Positions 33,203 to 41,937 are shown, numbered from the stretch's first letter. The stretch is 64,000 nt of DNA from Streptomyces albiflavescens (GCF_014645835.1 NZ_BMMM01000016.1:62001-126000), one strand, 5' to 3'. Numbers and translations: made by a program. Notes: a model not told the origin generated them from the sequence alone.

Positions 33203-35380
33203 TCACGACTTCGGCCGGAACGTCTTGGTCAGCGTCTGCCACGTGTCCTTGCGCAGCTCACTGTCCCAGTTGGACGCTTTCGCCGTGTACATCAGCGCGT
33301 ATCCCTGATGCGAATTGACGACGAATCCACGGTCGATCGACCGGTACTTCGTGCCACCGTCCGTGTAGGTGAACTCCCAGTCGGCCGTGTTCCAGTCGCG
33401 ATAGTCCACCTTCTCTATGCGCACCCGCGTGTACTGCGAGCGCGTCATATAGCGCTCCTGGTTCCTCCAGTCCGCGACCGGGTCGTCCTTGGGCGTGGTG
33501 GTCCAGCCGACCAGGAGCTTCTGCCCGTCGGGACCGGTGAACCGGGCCCCTGCGGCGTCCGTGGACTGGTACTTCCACCCCTTCGGCAGGCCGATCGAGA
33601 ACCCCTGACCGCCCTTGTACGTGGACACGGCGGTGGAGTCCGACTCCTTGCCGCCGCTGTCCGCACCGCTCGACGCGCTCGCACTGGCAGTCGCGCCCGA
33701 CGTGGCGTTCGCCGTCTCCTTCTGGCCGGAACCCGAGGTGGCGCCCGTCTTGTCGTCACTGTCCGTGTGGGCGCTGCCGCCGCTGTCCTTGCCGCCGCTT
33801 CCGGCGCTCGCCCCGCTGGACGCGGCCGCCTTGGTGTCGCCGGTCTTGTTGTCCTTCGACCCGGCGTCGTCCCCGCCGCCGAGCGTGAGCGCCAGCACGG
33901 TGCCGAGCACCGCCAGCGCCACCACCACCGCGATGATCATCAACGTCCGCCGCGGCACCACATCCGTGAGCGGCGCCCGAGGCGCCGGCCGCGGCGGCCG
34001 CTCCGGAGCCACCGGCCACCCCGACCCCGAGGCCCGCTCCGCCGCCCCGGCAGCACTCGCGGCACCCGCGGAGCCCGTGGCACCCGCCGAACCGGAGTTC
34101 ACCGACGCGCTGTCACGAACCCCCGCGTTTGCGGAGGAAGCCGCACCAGCCCCTGAAGCCTTCCTCGACGAACGCGAAGAAGGCGCCGAGGACGACGGCG
34201 TCGAAGGGGCCGAGGGAGACGCCTTCGATGACGACGCGGTCGTGGCAGCGCCCGCACCCGCGGACCCCGCCCCCTCACCGCCCGCCGACCCCGCGGTCTC
34301 CGAGCCGACGGCCTTCGCGCGCGCCGTCGCGGCCGCGGTGGCCGCCCCGGCCGCCGAGGCGGCCTTCCGCACGGAACGCAACGCCCCGCGCAGCCGATCC
34401 GCCGCCTCCTCGCCCCGCTTGGCCCCGGAACCGCCCGAACTCCCCTTGCCCGGAGCCTCGTCCGGCACCGGCGGCAACGCCACGACTTTCGTCGCGTCCG
34501 CCGGCTCCGGCACGGTCTCCTTGGGCTCGGGCGCGTGCAGCACCTCGTTGAGCATCGCCCGCGCGCCCGCGTCGTCGAGCCGCTGCTCGGGGTCCTTGGC
34601 GAGCAGCCCGTAAATCACGTTCTCCAGCGGTCCCGCGTTCTTCGGCTGCTCCACCGGCTCGGTCATCACCGCGGTGAGCGTCGCGATCGCGGAACCCTTG
34701 TCGTAGGGAGGAACGCCCTCCACCGACGCGTACAACAGACCGCCCAGCGACCACAGGTCGGCCGCCGGGCCGGGCTTGTGACCGCGCGCCCGCTCCGGCG
34801 AGATGTACGAGGGCGCGCCGACGAGCATGCCGGTCGAGGTGATGGACGGGTCGCCCTCGACCTGCGCGATGCCGAAGTCGGTCAGCACGACCCGGCCGTC
34901 GTTGGAGATCAGCACGTTCGACGGCTTCACATCGCGGTGCAGGATGCCCTCGCGGTGCGCCGAACGCAGCACGTCGAGAATCGCCAGCCCCACCTCGGCC
35001 GCGCGCTTCGGCGTGAGCAGGCCGTCCTCGCGGATGACCTCGGCGAGCGACTTGCCCTCGACGAGCTCCATCACGATCCACGGCCTGTTGTCCTCGTCGA
35101 CCACGTCGAAGACCGTCACCGCGGCGTTGTTGCGAATCCGCGCGATCGCCTTGGCCTCACGCAGGGTGCGCGTGATCAGCCGCCGCTTCTCGTCCTCGTC
35201 GATGCTCGACGGGAACCGCAGCTCCTTGACCGCGACCGTACGGCCCAGGGTCTCGTCCTGGGCCCGCCACACCGTGCCCATGCCGCCGCGGCCGAGAACA
35301 TCCCCCAACCGGTAGCGCCCGGCGAGGAGACGTTCGCTCTTGTCCTGACGGGATGCTCCCGCCCGCTCCGCCTCCGACAT
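33203..35380 (-). CDS. transmembrane Ser/Thr protein kinase, receptor-like, first of the cluster
   Basis: ATG 35380 (MSEAERAGASRQDKSERLLA) is preferred with AGGGG just upstream; 725 residues. The kinase domain (about 24-285) has GRGGMGTVWRAQD, VAVKELRF, HRDVKPSNVLI and DFGIAQVEG, but SPE (YISPERARG) in place of APE. A long Ala/Ser-rich linker leads to one membrane helix (TLMIIAVVVALAVLGTVLAL). A Gly/Ser/Thr-rich stalk follows, then an outside domain (GFSIGLPKGWKYQSTDAAGA, DWEFTYTDGGTKYRSIDRGF). As the most upstream of the five minus-strand genes it may head the cluster; gaps of 170, 155, 68 and 92 bp leave room for internal promoters. Confidence 0.94.
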   Translation of the reverse strand: MSEAERAGASRQDKSERLLAGRYRLGDVLGRGGMGTVWRAQDETLGRTVAVKELRFPSSIDEDEKRRLITRTLREAKAIARIRNNAAVTVFDVVDEDNRPWIVMELVEGKSLAEVIREDGLLTPKRAAEVGLAILDVLRSAHREGILHRDVKPSNVLISNDGRVVLTDFGIAQVEGDPSITSTGMLVGAPSYISPERARGHKPGPAADLWSLGGLLYASVEGVPPYDKGSAIATLTAVMTEPVEQPKNAGPLENVIYGLLAKDPEQRLDDAGARAMLNEVLHAPEPKETVPEPADATKVVALPPVPDEAPGKGSSGGSGAKRGEEAADRLRGALRSVRKAASAAGAATAAATARAKAVGSETAGSAGGEGAGSAGAGAATTASSSKASPSAPSTPSSSAPSSRSSRKASGAGAASSANAGVRDSASVNSGSAGATGSAGAASAAGAAERASGSGWPVAPERPPRPAPRAPLTDVVPRRTLMIIAVVVALAVLGTVLALTLGGGDDAGSKDNKTGDTKAAASSGASAGSGGKDSGGSAHTDSDDKTGATSGSGQKETANATSGATASASASSGADSGGKESDSTAVSTYKGGQGFSIGLPKGWKYQSTDAAGARFTGPDGQKLLVGWTTTPKDDPVADWRNQERYMTRSQYTRVRIEKVDYRDWNTADWEFTYTDGGTKYRSIDRGFVVNSHQGYALMYTAKASNWDSELRKDTWQTLTKTFRPKS

Positions 35381-35563
35381 GCGTCCCCTCATGCAACCCG
35401 CCCTGACAGAACCTCCATTGTCCCTCACCCGACAAGCGCTCAGCGCCCAGGGGGCCCTTCACACGCCAACCGGCCGGCCCGCGAGCCGCCCATCGCACGG
35501 CGACCGCCCGGCGTTCGCACAGCACCGTCCCGCATGATGGGCCAGGACAAGGAAGGACCGCCG

Positions 35564-36640
35564 ATGCCTGCACCCCGGACACCTCGGACACTTCTGCCCA
35601 TACCCCTGTCCCTGGCGCTGCTCGGCCTGGCTCAGACCGGTTTGCTCGGCCTGGCCCCGGCCGCCTCCCAAGGCCCCGCAGCCCCGGCCTCGGATGCCGC
35701 CCTCGCCCTTCTCGTCACTCGTGGCAAGGCCCCGGCCGCCGCCCTGCTGGCCCGCGAGGAGACCGGCTCACGCTTCGCCCGTGACGGCGACGGGATATCC
35801 CGCTCCGACCACTTTCGCGCGGGCAGCATCACCAAGACGTTCATCGCGACGATCGTCCTGCAACTCGCCGCCGAGCACCGGCTCTCCCTGTCCGACTCCG
35901 TGGACGATCACCTCCCCGGCCTGGTGCGCGGCGCGGGCAACGACGGGCGCCGTCTGACCCTGCGCGCCCTGCTCACCCACACCAGCGGCCTGTACAACTT
36001 CACCGCGGACACCAAGGGCGCCGTCCCCGTCACCCCGCTTCAGGCCATACGCATCGCGCTCACCCACCCCCCGGCCGACCGCGGCCGCTTCGCCTACTCG
36101 AACACCAACTACGTACTGCTCGGCATGGTCGTCGAGCAGGTCACCGGCCACTCGTACGCCGTCGAGGCCGAGCACCGCATCATCGCTCCGCTCCGTCTGA
36201 CCGGTACCTCATTCCCCGGTGCCCGCGCCTCGCTGCCCTCGCCGCACGGCCGTGCGTACGCCGCCGACGGATCCGACGTCACCGAACTCGACCCGCGCGT
36301 GGCCGGCGCGGCGGGTGAGCTCATCAGCACGCTCGCCGACCTGGACCGCTTCTACGCGGCCCTGCTCGGCGGCGATCTGCTGCCCTCGCCCTGGCTGCGC
36401 GAGATGCTCGACACCCGTGCCGCACATGGCTCGTACGGCATGGGCCTGTTTCCCGTGAAGCTGCCGTGCGGGACCACGGTGTGGGGGCACAACGGCCGTA
36501 TCTCCGGCAGCTACGTGCGCACCGCGGCCACCCTCGACGGTCGTCGTGTCCTCACCTTCCGGGTGAACACGGACGCGGTGGCAGATCCGGACCTCGAACC
36601 CGCGCTGCTCGCCGCCGAGTTCTGCCCCCGCACCCCGTAG
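35564..36640 (+). CDS. secreted class C beta-lactamase-like serine hydrolase (D-Ala-D-Ala carboxypeptidase family)
   Basis: The start is ATG 35564 with AAGGAAGGA about 6-14 bases upstream. The 358-residue product has a signal peptide (LLPIPLSLALLGLAQTG, cut about 33). The serine beta-lactamase-like fold follows, with SITK at 88-91 (nucleophile Ser and Lys), YSN at 178-180, and HNG at 309-311 in place of the KTG triad. The His variant is typical of peptidase S12/carboxypeptidase-type members. It likely acts outside on peptidoglycan peptides or D-amino-acid substrates. It is divergent from the first kinase gene. Confidence 0.92.
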   Translation: MPAPRTPRTLLPIPLSLALLGLAQTGLLGLAPAASQGPAAPASDAALALLVTRGKAPAAALLAREETGSRFARDGDGISRSDHFRAGSITKTFIATIVLQLAAEHRLSLSDSVDDHLPGLVRGAGNDGRRLTLRALLTHTSGLYNFTADTKGAVPVTPLQAIRIALTHPPADRGRFAYSNTNYVLLGMVVEQVTGHSYAVEAEHRIIAPLRLTGTSFPGARASLPSPHGRAYAADGSDVTELDPRVAGAAGELISTLADLDRFYAALLGGDLLPSPWLREMLDTRAAHGSYGMGLFPVKLPCGTTVWGHNGRISGSYVRTAATLDGRRVLTFRVNTDAVADPDLEPALLAAEFCPRTP

Positions 36641-36695
36641 AACGGACGAGTTCCGAGCAAAGATCCCAGCTCACCACACCCGTTCGAGTGACATA

Positions 36696-36719
36696 CGGGA
36701 AGGTGACGACAGGCCCTAG
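36696..36719. repeat. right-end fragment of the CTAG inverted-repeat element
   Basis: CGGGAAGGTGACGACAGGCC plus CTAG (36696-36719) matches the right end of the 179-bp element, apart from one changed and one missing base. No left end is present nearby. Its CTAG overlaps the TAG stop of glpD (36716-36718 on the minus strand). Confidence 0.75.
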
Positions 36720-38422
36720 AGCGGCACGATGTCGGGGGCTCCCAGCCGCGCCGCGTCCGCCGTCAGGTCGTCCGGCTGGCGCTGGGACTCCCGCTCGGCC
36801 TCGACCCGCTTCTCGTAGTGCTCGACCTCGCGCTCGATCTGGTCCTTGTCCCAGCCGAGGACCGGCGCCATGAGCTCGGCGGCCTCGCGGGCGCTGCGCG
36901 TGCCGCGGTCGAAGGTCTCGATCGAGATGCGGGTGCGCCGGGTCAGCACGTCGTCCAGATGCCGGGCGCCCTCGTGGGAGGCGGCGTAGACGATCTCGGC
37001 CCTGAGGTAGTCCTCGGCGGCCGGCAGAGGCTCGCCCAGGGACGGGTTCTCGGCGATGAGGTCGAGGATCTCCTCGGCGAGCGATCCGTACCGGTTCAAC
37101 AGGTGCTCCACGCGCACCACATGAAGTCCTGTGCGCTGCGCGATCCGCGCTCGCGCGTTCCACAGCGCCCGGTATCCCTCGGCGCCGAGCAGCGGAACGT
37201 CCTCGGTGACGCACTCGGCGACCCGCTGGTCGAGGCCGTGCACCGCCTCGTCCACCGCGTCCTTGGCCATGACGCGGTACGTCGTGTACTTGCCGCCCGC
37301 CACGACCACGAGCCCCGGCACCGGATGGGCCACGGTGTGCTCGCGCGACAGCTTGCTCGTCGCCTCGGACTCTCCGGCCAGCAGCGGACGCAGCCCCGCG
37401 TAGACGCCCTGGACGTCGTCGCGGGTGAGCGGCACCGAGAGCACCGAGTTCACGTGCTCCAGCAGATAGTCGATGTCCGCACTGGACGCCGCCGGGTGGG
37501 CCTTGTCGAGGTCCCAGTCGGTGTCGGTGGTGCCGATGATCCAGTGACGCCCCCAGGGAATCACGAACAGCACGGATTTCTCGGTGCGCAGGATCAGGCC
37601 CGTGGAGGAGTTGATCCGGTCCTTCGGGACGACCAGGTGGATGCCCTTGGACGCCCGTACGTGGAACTGGCCCCGCTCGCCCACCATCGCCTGTGTGTCG
37701 TCGGTCCACACACCCGTGGCGTTGACGATCTGCTTGGCGCGGATCTCGTACTCCCCACCGCCTTCGACATCCTGCACCTTGGCACCGACGACGCGTTCGC
37801 CCTCGCGCAGGAAGCCGGTCACCCGCGCGCGGTTGGCGACCTTCGCGCCGTACGCGGCCGCCGTGCGCACCAAAGTGGCCACATAGCGGGCGTCGTCCAT
37901 CTGCGCGTCGTAGTACTGCAGGGCGCCGACCAGGGCGTCCTTCTTCAAGGCGGGGGCGACGCGCAGGGCGTGACCGCGGGTCAGATGACGGTGTGCGGGC
38001 AGTCCGCGTCCGTGGCCGCTCGATATCGACATGGCGTCGTAGAGGGCGACGCCCGAGCCCGCGTACAACCGCTCCCAGCCCTTGTGCTGGAGCGGGTAGA
38101 GGAACGGGACGGGCTTCACGAGATGCGGTGCGAGCCGTTCGAGAAGCAGCCCGCGCTCCTTCAATGCCTCGCGCACCAGCGCGAAGTCGAGCATCTCCAG
38201 ATAGCGCAAGCCGCCGTGGATCAGTTTGCTGGACCTGCTCGACGTGCCCGATGCCCAGTCACGCGCCTCGACCAGGCCCGTGGACAGGCCGCGTGTCACG
38301 GCGTCGAGCGCCGTACCCGCACCGACCACACCCGCGCCGACGACCAGCACATCCAGCTCGCGCTCGGCCATTCCCGCCAGTGACTCGGCGCGCTCCGCCG
38401 GCCCCAGTGTCGCTGTCCTCAC
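36716..38422 (-). CDS. glpD: aerobic glycerol-3-phosphate dehydrogenase
   Basis: The start is GTG 38422 with GGGAGG 7-12 bases upstream, 568 residues. GlpD oxidises glycerol-3-phosphate to dihydroxyacetone phosphate with FAD and passes electrons to quinone at the membrane. The FAD fold DVLVVGAGVVGAGTALDAVT is at about 24-43, and SSKLIHGGLRYLE follows. RWIIGTTDTDWDLDKAHP-type and GVYAGLRPLLAGESE motifs are present; the DAO C-domain and a C-terminal GlpD helical domain end the chain. The stop codon is formed by an inverted-repeat element fragment. No glpK/glpF gene is adjacent. Confidence 0.95.
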   Translation of the reverse strand: MRTATLGPAERAESLAGMAERELDVLVVGAGVVGAGTALDAVTRGLSTGLVEARDWASGTSSRSSKLIHGGLRYLEMLDFALVREALKERGLLLERLAPHLVKPVPFLYPLQHKGWERLYAGSGVALYDAMSISSGHGRGLPAHRHLTRGHALRVAPALKKDALVGALQYYDAQMDDARYVATLVRTAAAYGAKVANRARVTGFLREGERVVGAKVQDVEGGGEYEIRAKQIVNATGVWTDDTQAMVGERGQFHVRASKGIHLVVPKDRINSSTGLILRTEKSVLFVIPWGRHWIIGTTDTDWDLDKAHPAASSADIDYLLEHVNSVLSVPLTRDDVQGVYAGLRPLLAGESEATSKLSREHTVAHPVPGLVVVAGGKYTTYRVMAKDAVDEAVHGLDQRVAECVTEDVPLLGAEGYRALWNARARIAQRTGLHVVRVEHLLNRYGSLAEEILDLIAENPSLGEPLPAAEDYLRAEIVYAASHEGARHLDDVLTRRTRISIETFDRGTRSAREAAELMAPVLGWDKDQIEREVEHYEKRVEAERESQRQPDDLTADAARLGAPDIVPL

Positions 38423-38539
38423 CGCTGCCTCCCGCTGTCTGTCGCGCCGGCCGCACCTGTCCGGCTGGGCCCGGCTCGCATCCCCCTCCTCAAAGTCTGA
38501 CCGTGTTGCCCGACTTCGGCCACCGTCCCGCCCTCAGCC

Positions 38540-38643
38540 TGTGGACAACTCTCGGCGACTCGCAAGGAATCAAGGTCGAACAATCCAGCAAATCGGTCAT
38601 ATTTACTCCTAGTCTGACATTGCGCTCGCCCATCCTGTCCACA
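38540..38643. promoter_or_regulatory. pair of DnaA-box-like sites in the glpD/sugar-dehydrogenase intergenic region
   Basis: TTGTCCACA (minus strand, 38540-38548) and CTGTCCACA (plus, 38635-38643) match the Streptomyces DnaA-box form (T/C)(T/C)GTCCACA, the first being the preferred sequence. They flank an A/T-rich segment (about 38570-38630, with TCATATTTACTCCTAGTC) in the 271-bp divergent intergenic region. Two sites alone do not make an origin; titration or regulation of the flanking genes is possible. Confidence 0.5.
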
Positions 38644-38693
38644 GGGCTTGCGCACTTGTCCCGCTTCGGTTACTGGGAAGGACGGCCCACGCC

Positions 38694-39902
38694 ATGCCCG
38701 CAGATCTCGCCGTCATCGGACTCGGTCATCACGGCCTGCCCCTGGCCCAGGCCGCCGTCGCCGCCGGCATCCCCACACTCGGCTACAAAACGGGGCCGGA
38801 AGGCGGCTCCCTCACCCCCGCCGAACTGCGCCGGATGCACTCGGCGGGTTTCCGGCCGACCACCAACCCGGCCGAGCTCGGCCGCGTACGCACGGCGGTC
38901 ATCTGCGCGCCGACCCCACGGGGCGCGGACGGCGGCCTCGATCTGAGCCAGGTGGAGGCGGCCGCCCGCACCCTGGCCGCACGGCTGCGCCCGCACACCA
39001 CGGTGATTCTGGAATCGCCCGTGCACCCCGGCACCACGGAGGAATTCCTCCGCCCGCTCCTCGAAGCGGGCTCCGGGCTGCGCGCGGGGCGCGACTTCCA
39101 TCTCGCGTACTCACCCAGCCGGGTCGATCCCGGCAACCGCGACTTCGGTCCCGTCAACACACCGAAAGTCATCGGGGGTCTGACCCCCGCGTGCACCGAG
39201 TCGGCCGCCGCCTTCTACGGTCGCCTCACCGACAAGGTGGTACGCGCGCGTGGACCACGCGAAGCGGAAACGGTGCAGCTCCTGGAGACCAACTACCGGC
39301 ACGTCAACATCGCCCTCGTCAACGAGATGGCCGTGCTCTGCCACGACCTGGGCGTCGATCTGTGGGACGTCATCCGCTGCGCCGAGACCAAGCCGTTCGG
39401 CTTCCAGGCGTTCCGGCCGGGCCCCGGCGTCGGCGGCCACGGCATCCCCCAGGACCTGACCGGCCACTCGGGGCGCACTCTGCGGATGGTCGAACTGGCT
39501 CAGCAGGTCAACAACCACATGCCCCAGTACGTCATCCAGCGCGCCGCCACGCTCCTCAACGAGCACGGGAAATCGGCCCGCGCCGCGCGCGTGCTCCTCC
39601 TCGGCGTCACCTACAAGCCCGACCTCGCCGACCAGCAGGGCTCCCCCGCCCACGAGATCGCGCTGCGCCTGATGGAACTCGGCGCATCCGTCAGCTATCA
39701 CGACCCGCATGTCCCGGCCTGGCGCGTCCTCGGACGTCCCGTCCCGCGCGCGGACTCCCTCTACGAGGCCGCGGCGGACGCCGACCTCACGATCCTGCTC
39801 CAGCAGCACCGCACATACGACCTGCAAGGACTGTCCGTGAAGGCCCAACTGCTGCTCGACACACGGGGGGCGACCCCGACCGGGGCGGCGCACCGACTCT
39901 GA
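38694..39902 (+). CDS. nucleotide-sugar dehydrogenase homologue lacking catalytic Lys, Asn and Cys
   Basis: The 402-residue protein follows the UDP-glucose/GDP-mannose dehydrogenase fold: Rossmann LAVIGLGHHGLPLA, then ESPVHPGTTEEFLRPLL, then YSPSRVDPGN, and a central helix with NYRHVNIALVNEMAV. The C-terminal domain has LLLGVTYKPDLADQQGSPAH. Family active-site residues are altered. The nucleophilic Cys in GGHCIP is Gly250 (GGHGIPQD). By my alignment, Lys and Asn of the KLLEN motif are Gln195 and Thr199 (VQLLETNYRH). Cofactor-binding shape is kept, but two-step oxidation to a uronate should be lost. It may bind NAD or a sugar without turnover. Confidence 0.88.
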   Translation: MPADLAVIGLGHHGLPLAQAAVAAGIPTLGYKTGPEGGSLTPAELRRMHSAGFRPTTNPAELGRVRTAVICAPTPRGADGGLDLSQVEAAARTLAARLRPHTTVILESPVHPGTTEEFLRPLLEAGSGLRAGRDFHLAYSPSRVDPGNRDFGPVNTPKVIGGLTPACTESAAAFYGRLTDKVVRARGPREAETVQLLETNYRHVNIALVNEMAVLCHDLGVDLWDVIRCAETKPFGFQAFRPGPGVGGHGIPQDLTGHSGRTLRMVELAQQVNNHMPQYVIQRAATLLNEHGKSARAARVLLLGVTYKPDLADQQGSPAHEIALRLMELGASVSYHDPHVPAWRVLGRPVPRADSLYEAAADADLTILLQQHRTYDLQGLSVKAQLLLDTRGATPTGAAHRL

Positions 39903-40061
39903 CCTCCCTGAAATCTCCCCACAGGTTGTCACTCCGGACTGCTAATGTGCGGCAGCTCTCGCACACAAGTGCGCCCGCGTCCCGGGCGCCTCGGATGTGC
40001 GCGTGCATCCGCTTACATCCCTGGCGTACACACGTGCGCTTACGTCCCTGGGGGGATCCCT

Positions 40062-40613
40062 ATGAGTCAGTCGACTCCGCCGCCGTCCGGTCCGCCGGTC
40101 GACAACCCGTACGCCGGCCAGCCCGGCCAGCCGCCCGTCCAGCAGGACGCCCCGCAGGGCGCGCCCCAGCCGGGCTTCCCCGTGGCCCCCGTCGCCCCGG
40201 CCGCTCCGGTGCGCGACAACCTCGGGCTCGGCCTCGTCGCCGCCGTCGTCGCCGCCGTGGTCTCGGCGGGTGTTTACGGCGGCATCATCGGCCTCACCAA
40301 GCACGAGATCGGCTGGGCCGCCGTCGGCGTCGGCTTCCTGGTCGGTCTCGCCGCGGGCCGCTTCGGCGGCCGCAACCAGATCCTGCCGATCGTCAGCGTC
40401 ATCCTGTCGGTGGGCTCGGTCTACATCGGCCAGTTGGTCGGCGAGGCCATGATCGGCGCCAAGGAAGTCGGCATCGGCTTCAGCGAGCTGTTCTTCGACC
40501 ACTTCGACGTGGTCCAGGAGGCCTGGAAGGCCGAGGCCGACCCGCTGACCTTCGTCTTCTTCGCGATCGCCGCGTACGTGGCGTTCCAGAGCACGCGAAA
40601 GGCCGGTCAGTAA
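40062..40613 (+). CDS. membrane protein with Pro/Gln-rich N-terminus, unknown function
   Basis: I start at ATG 40062 (MSQSTPPPSGPPVDNPYAGQ), with GGGGGGAT a few bases upstream, giving 183 residues. The first ~55 residues are Pro/Gly/Gln-rich and low-complexity. Three to four membrane helices follow (LGLGLVAAVVAAVVSAGVYG; AVGVGFLVGLAAGRFGG; LPIVSVILSVGSVYIGQLVG; LTFVFFAIAAYVAFQSTRK). Upstream is a 17-nt near-repeat CGCTTAC(A/G)TCCCTGG. I recognise a Streptomyces-conserved membrane protein but no function. It converges on guaB3. Confidence 0.75.
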   Translation: MSQSTPPPSGPPVDNPYAGQPGQPPVQQDAPQGAPQPGFPVAPVAPAAPVRDNLGLGLVAAVVAAVVSAGVYGGIIGLTKHEIGWAAVGVGFLVGLAAGRFGGRNQILPIVSVILSVGSVYIGQLVGEAMIGAKEVGIGFSELFFDHFDVVQEAWKAEADPLTFVFFAIAAYVAFQSTRKAGQ

Positions 40614-40626
40614 CCGGAAGCGGTAC

Positions 40627-40668
40627 GCGAAAGGGCCCGTCCACCACTCGGTGGACGGGCCCTTTCGC
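40627..40668. terminator. bidirectional intrinsic terminator with 19-bp stem
   Basis: GCGAAAGGGCCCGTCCACC (40627-40645) pairs exactly with 40650-40668 across a 4-nt loop. It lies between the convergent membrane-protein gene and guaB3, and is flanked by A/T on the stem base on both sides. Confidence 0.9.
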
Positions 40669-40686
40669 CGTGTGCGGGACGCGGGG

Positions 40687-41811
40687 CTAGCGCTTGTGCT
40701 GCGAGTCCGCGACCGTCACCTCGACGCGCTGGAACTCCTTGAGCTCGCTGTAGCCGGTGGTGGCCATGGCGCGGCGGAGGGCGCCGAAGAAGTTCATGGA
40801 GCCGTCGGGGGTGTGCGAGGGGCCGGTGAGGACCTCCTCGATGGTGCCGACGGTGCCGAGGTCGACCTTCTTGCCGCGCGGCAGCTCTTCGTTGACCGCT
40901 TCCATGCCCCAGTGGTGCCCCTTGCCGGGCGCGTCGGTGGCGCGGGCCAGCGGGGAGCCCATCATCACGGAGTCGGCGCCGCAGGCGATCGCCTTGGGGA
41001 GGTCGCCGGACCAGCCGACACCGCCGTCGGCGATGACATGCACATACCGGCCGCCGGACTCGTCCATGTAGTCGCGGCGGGCCGCGGCGACATCCGCGAC
41101 GGCGGTGGCCATCGGGACCTGGATGCCCAGTACGTTGCGCGTGGTGTGGGCGGCGCCGCCGCCGAAGCCGACGAGGACACCGGCCGCGCCGGTGCGCATC
41201 AGGTGCAGGGCCGCGGTGTACGTGGCGCAGCCGCCGACGATCACCGGGACGTCCAGCTCGTAGATGAACTGCTTCAGGTTCAGCGGCTCGGAGGCGCCCG
41301 AGACGTGCTCCGCCGACACCGTCGTACCGCGGATGACGAAGATGTCCACGCCCGCGTCCACGACGGCCTTGGAGAACTGCGCCGTGCGCTGCGGGGACAG
41401 GGCCGCGGCGGTGACGACGCCGGAGTCGCGGACCTCCTTGATGCGCTGCCCGATCAGCTCCTCCTTGATGGGAGCCGCGTAGATCTCCTGGAGGCGGCGG
41501 GTCGCGGTGTCCACGTCCAGCCCGGCGATCTCGTCGAGCAGCGGCTGCGGGTCCTCGTACCTCGTCCACAGGCCTTCGAGGTTCAGGACGCCCAGGCCGC
41601 CCAGCTCGCCGATGCGGATCGCGGTGGCCGGCGAGACGACCGAGTCCATCGGGGCGGCCAGGAAGGGCAGCTCGAAGCGGTAGGCGTCGATCTGCCAGGC
41701 GATCGAGACCTCCTTCGGGTCTCGCGTACGGCGGCTCGGGACGACGGCGATGTCGTCGAAGGCGTACGCCCGGCGGCCGCGCTTGCCGCGCCCGATCTCG
41801 ATCTCAGTCAC
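40687..41811 (-). CDS. guaB3: IMP dehydrogenase family protein GuaB3
   Basis: The start is GTG 41811, giving 374 residues (VTEIEIGRGKRGRRAYAFDD). It has the TIM-barrel IMPDH/GMP-reductase core without CBS domains: AAPMDSVVSPATAIRIGELG, VGGCATYTAALHLMRTGAAG, VGFGGGAAHTTRNVLGIQ, IADGGVGWSGDLPKAIACGA, and MMGSPLARATDAPG. GuaB3-type proteins sit beside guaB in most actinobacteria. Their role is less clear than that of GuaB; recent work on cyanobacterial homologues, recalled from memory, points to a GMP reductase-like activity. It is separated from guaB by 126 bp that include a terminator-like hairpin. Confidence 0.92.
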   Translation of the reverse strand: MTEIEIGRGKRGRRAYAFDDIAVVPSRRTRDPKEVSIAWQIDAYRFELPFLAAPMDSVVSPATAIRIGELGGLGVLNLEGLWTRYEDPQPLLDEIAGLDVDTATRRLQEIYAAPIKEELIGQRIKEVRDSGVVTAAALSPQRTAQFSKAVVDAGVDIFVIRGTTVSAEHVSGASEPLNLKQFIYELDVPVIVGGCATYTAALHLMRTGAAGVLVGFGGGAAHTTRNVLGIQVPMATAVADVAAARRDYMDESGGRYVHVIADGGVGWSGDLPKAIACGADSVMMGSPLARATDAPGKGHHWGMEAVNEELPRGKKVDLGTVGTIEEVLTGPSHTPDGSMNFFGALRRAMATTGYSELKEFQRVEVTVADSQHKR

Positions 41812-41868
41812 GTGTGTGGCCTTTCCCTCTTCGCTTCTGCGCCTCCCAGTATCCCCGACGCCCACGAC

Positions 41869-41901
41869 AAGGGCGGCCCCGGAACCTCCGGGACCGCCCT
41901 T
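41869..41901 (-). terminator. intrinsic terminator between guaB and guaB3
   Basis: AAGGGCGGCCCCGGA (41869-41883) pairs with TCCGGGACCGCCCTT (41887-41901) with one mismatch and a 3-nt loop. It lies just after the guaB stop and before guaB3 on the minus strand, so guaB3 may have its own promoter downstream. Confidence 0.8.
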
Positions 41902-41937
41902 CACGCGCGCGGGGATGCCCTTTACGGCACCGTACGA

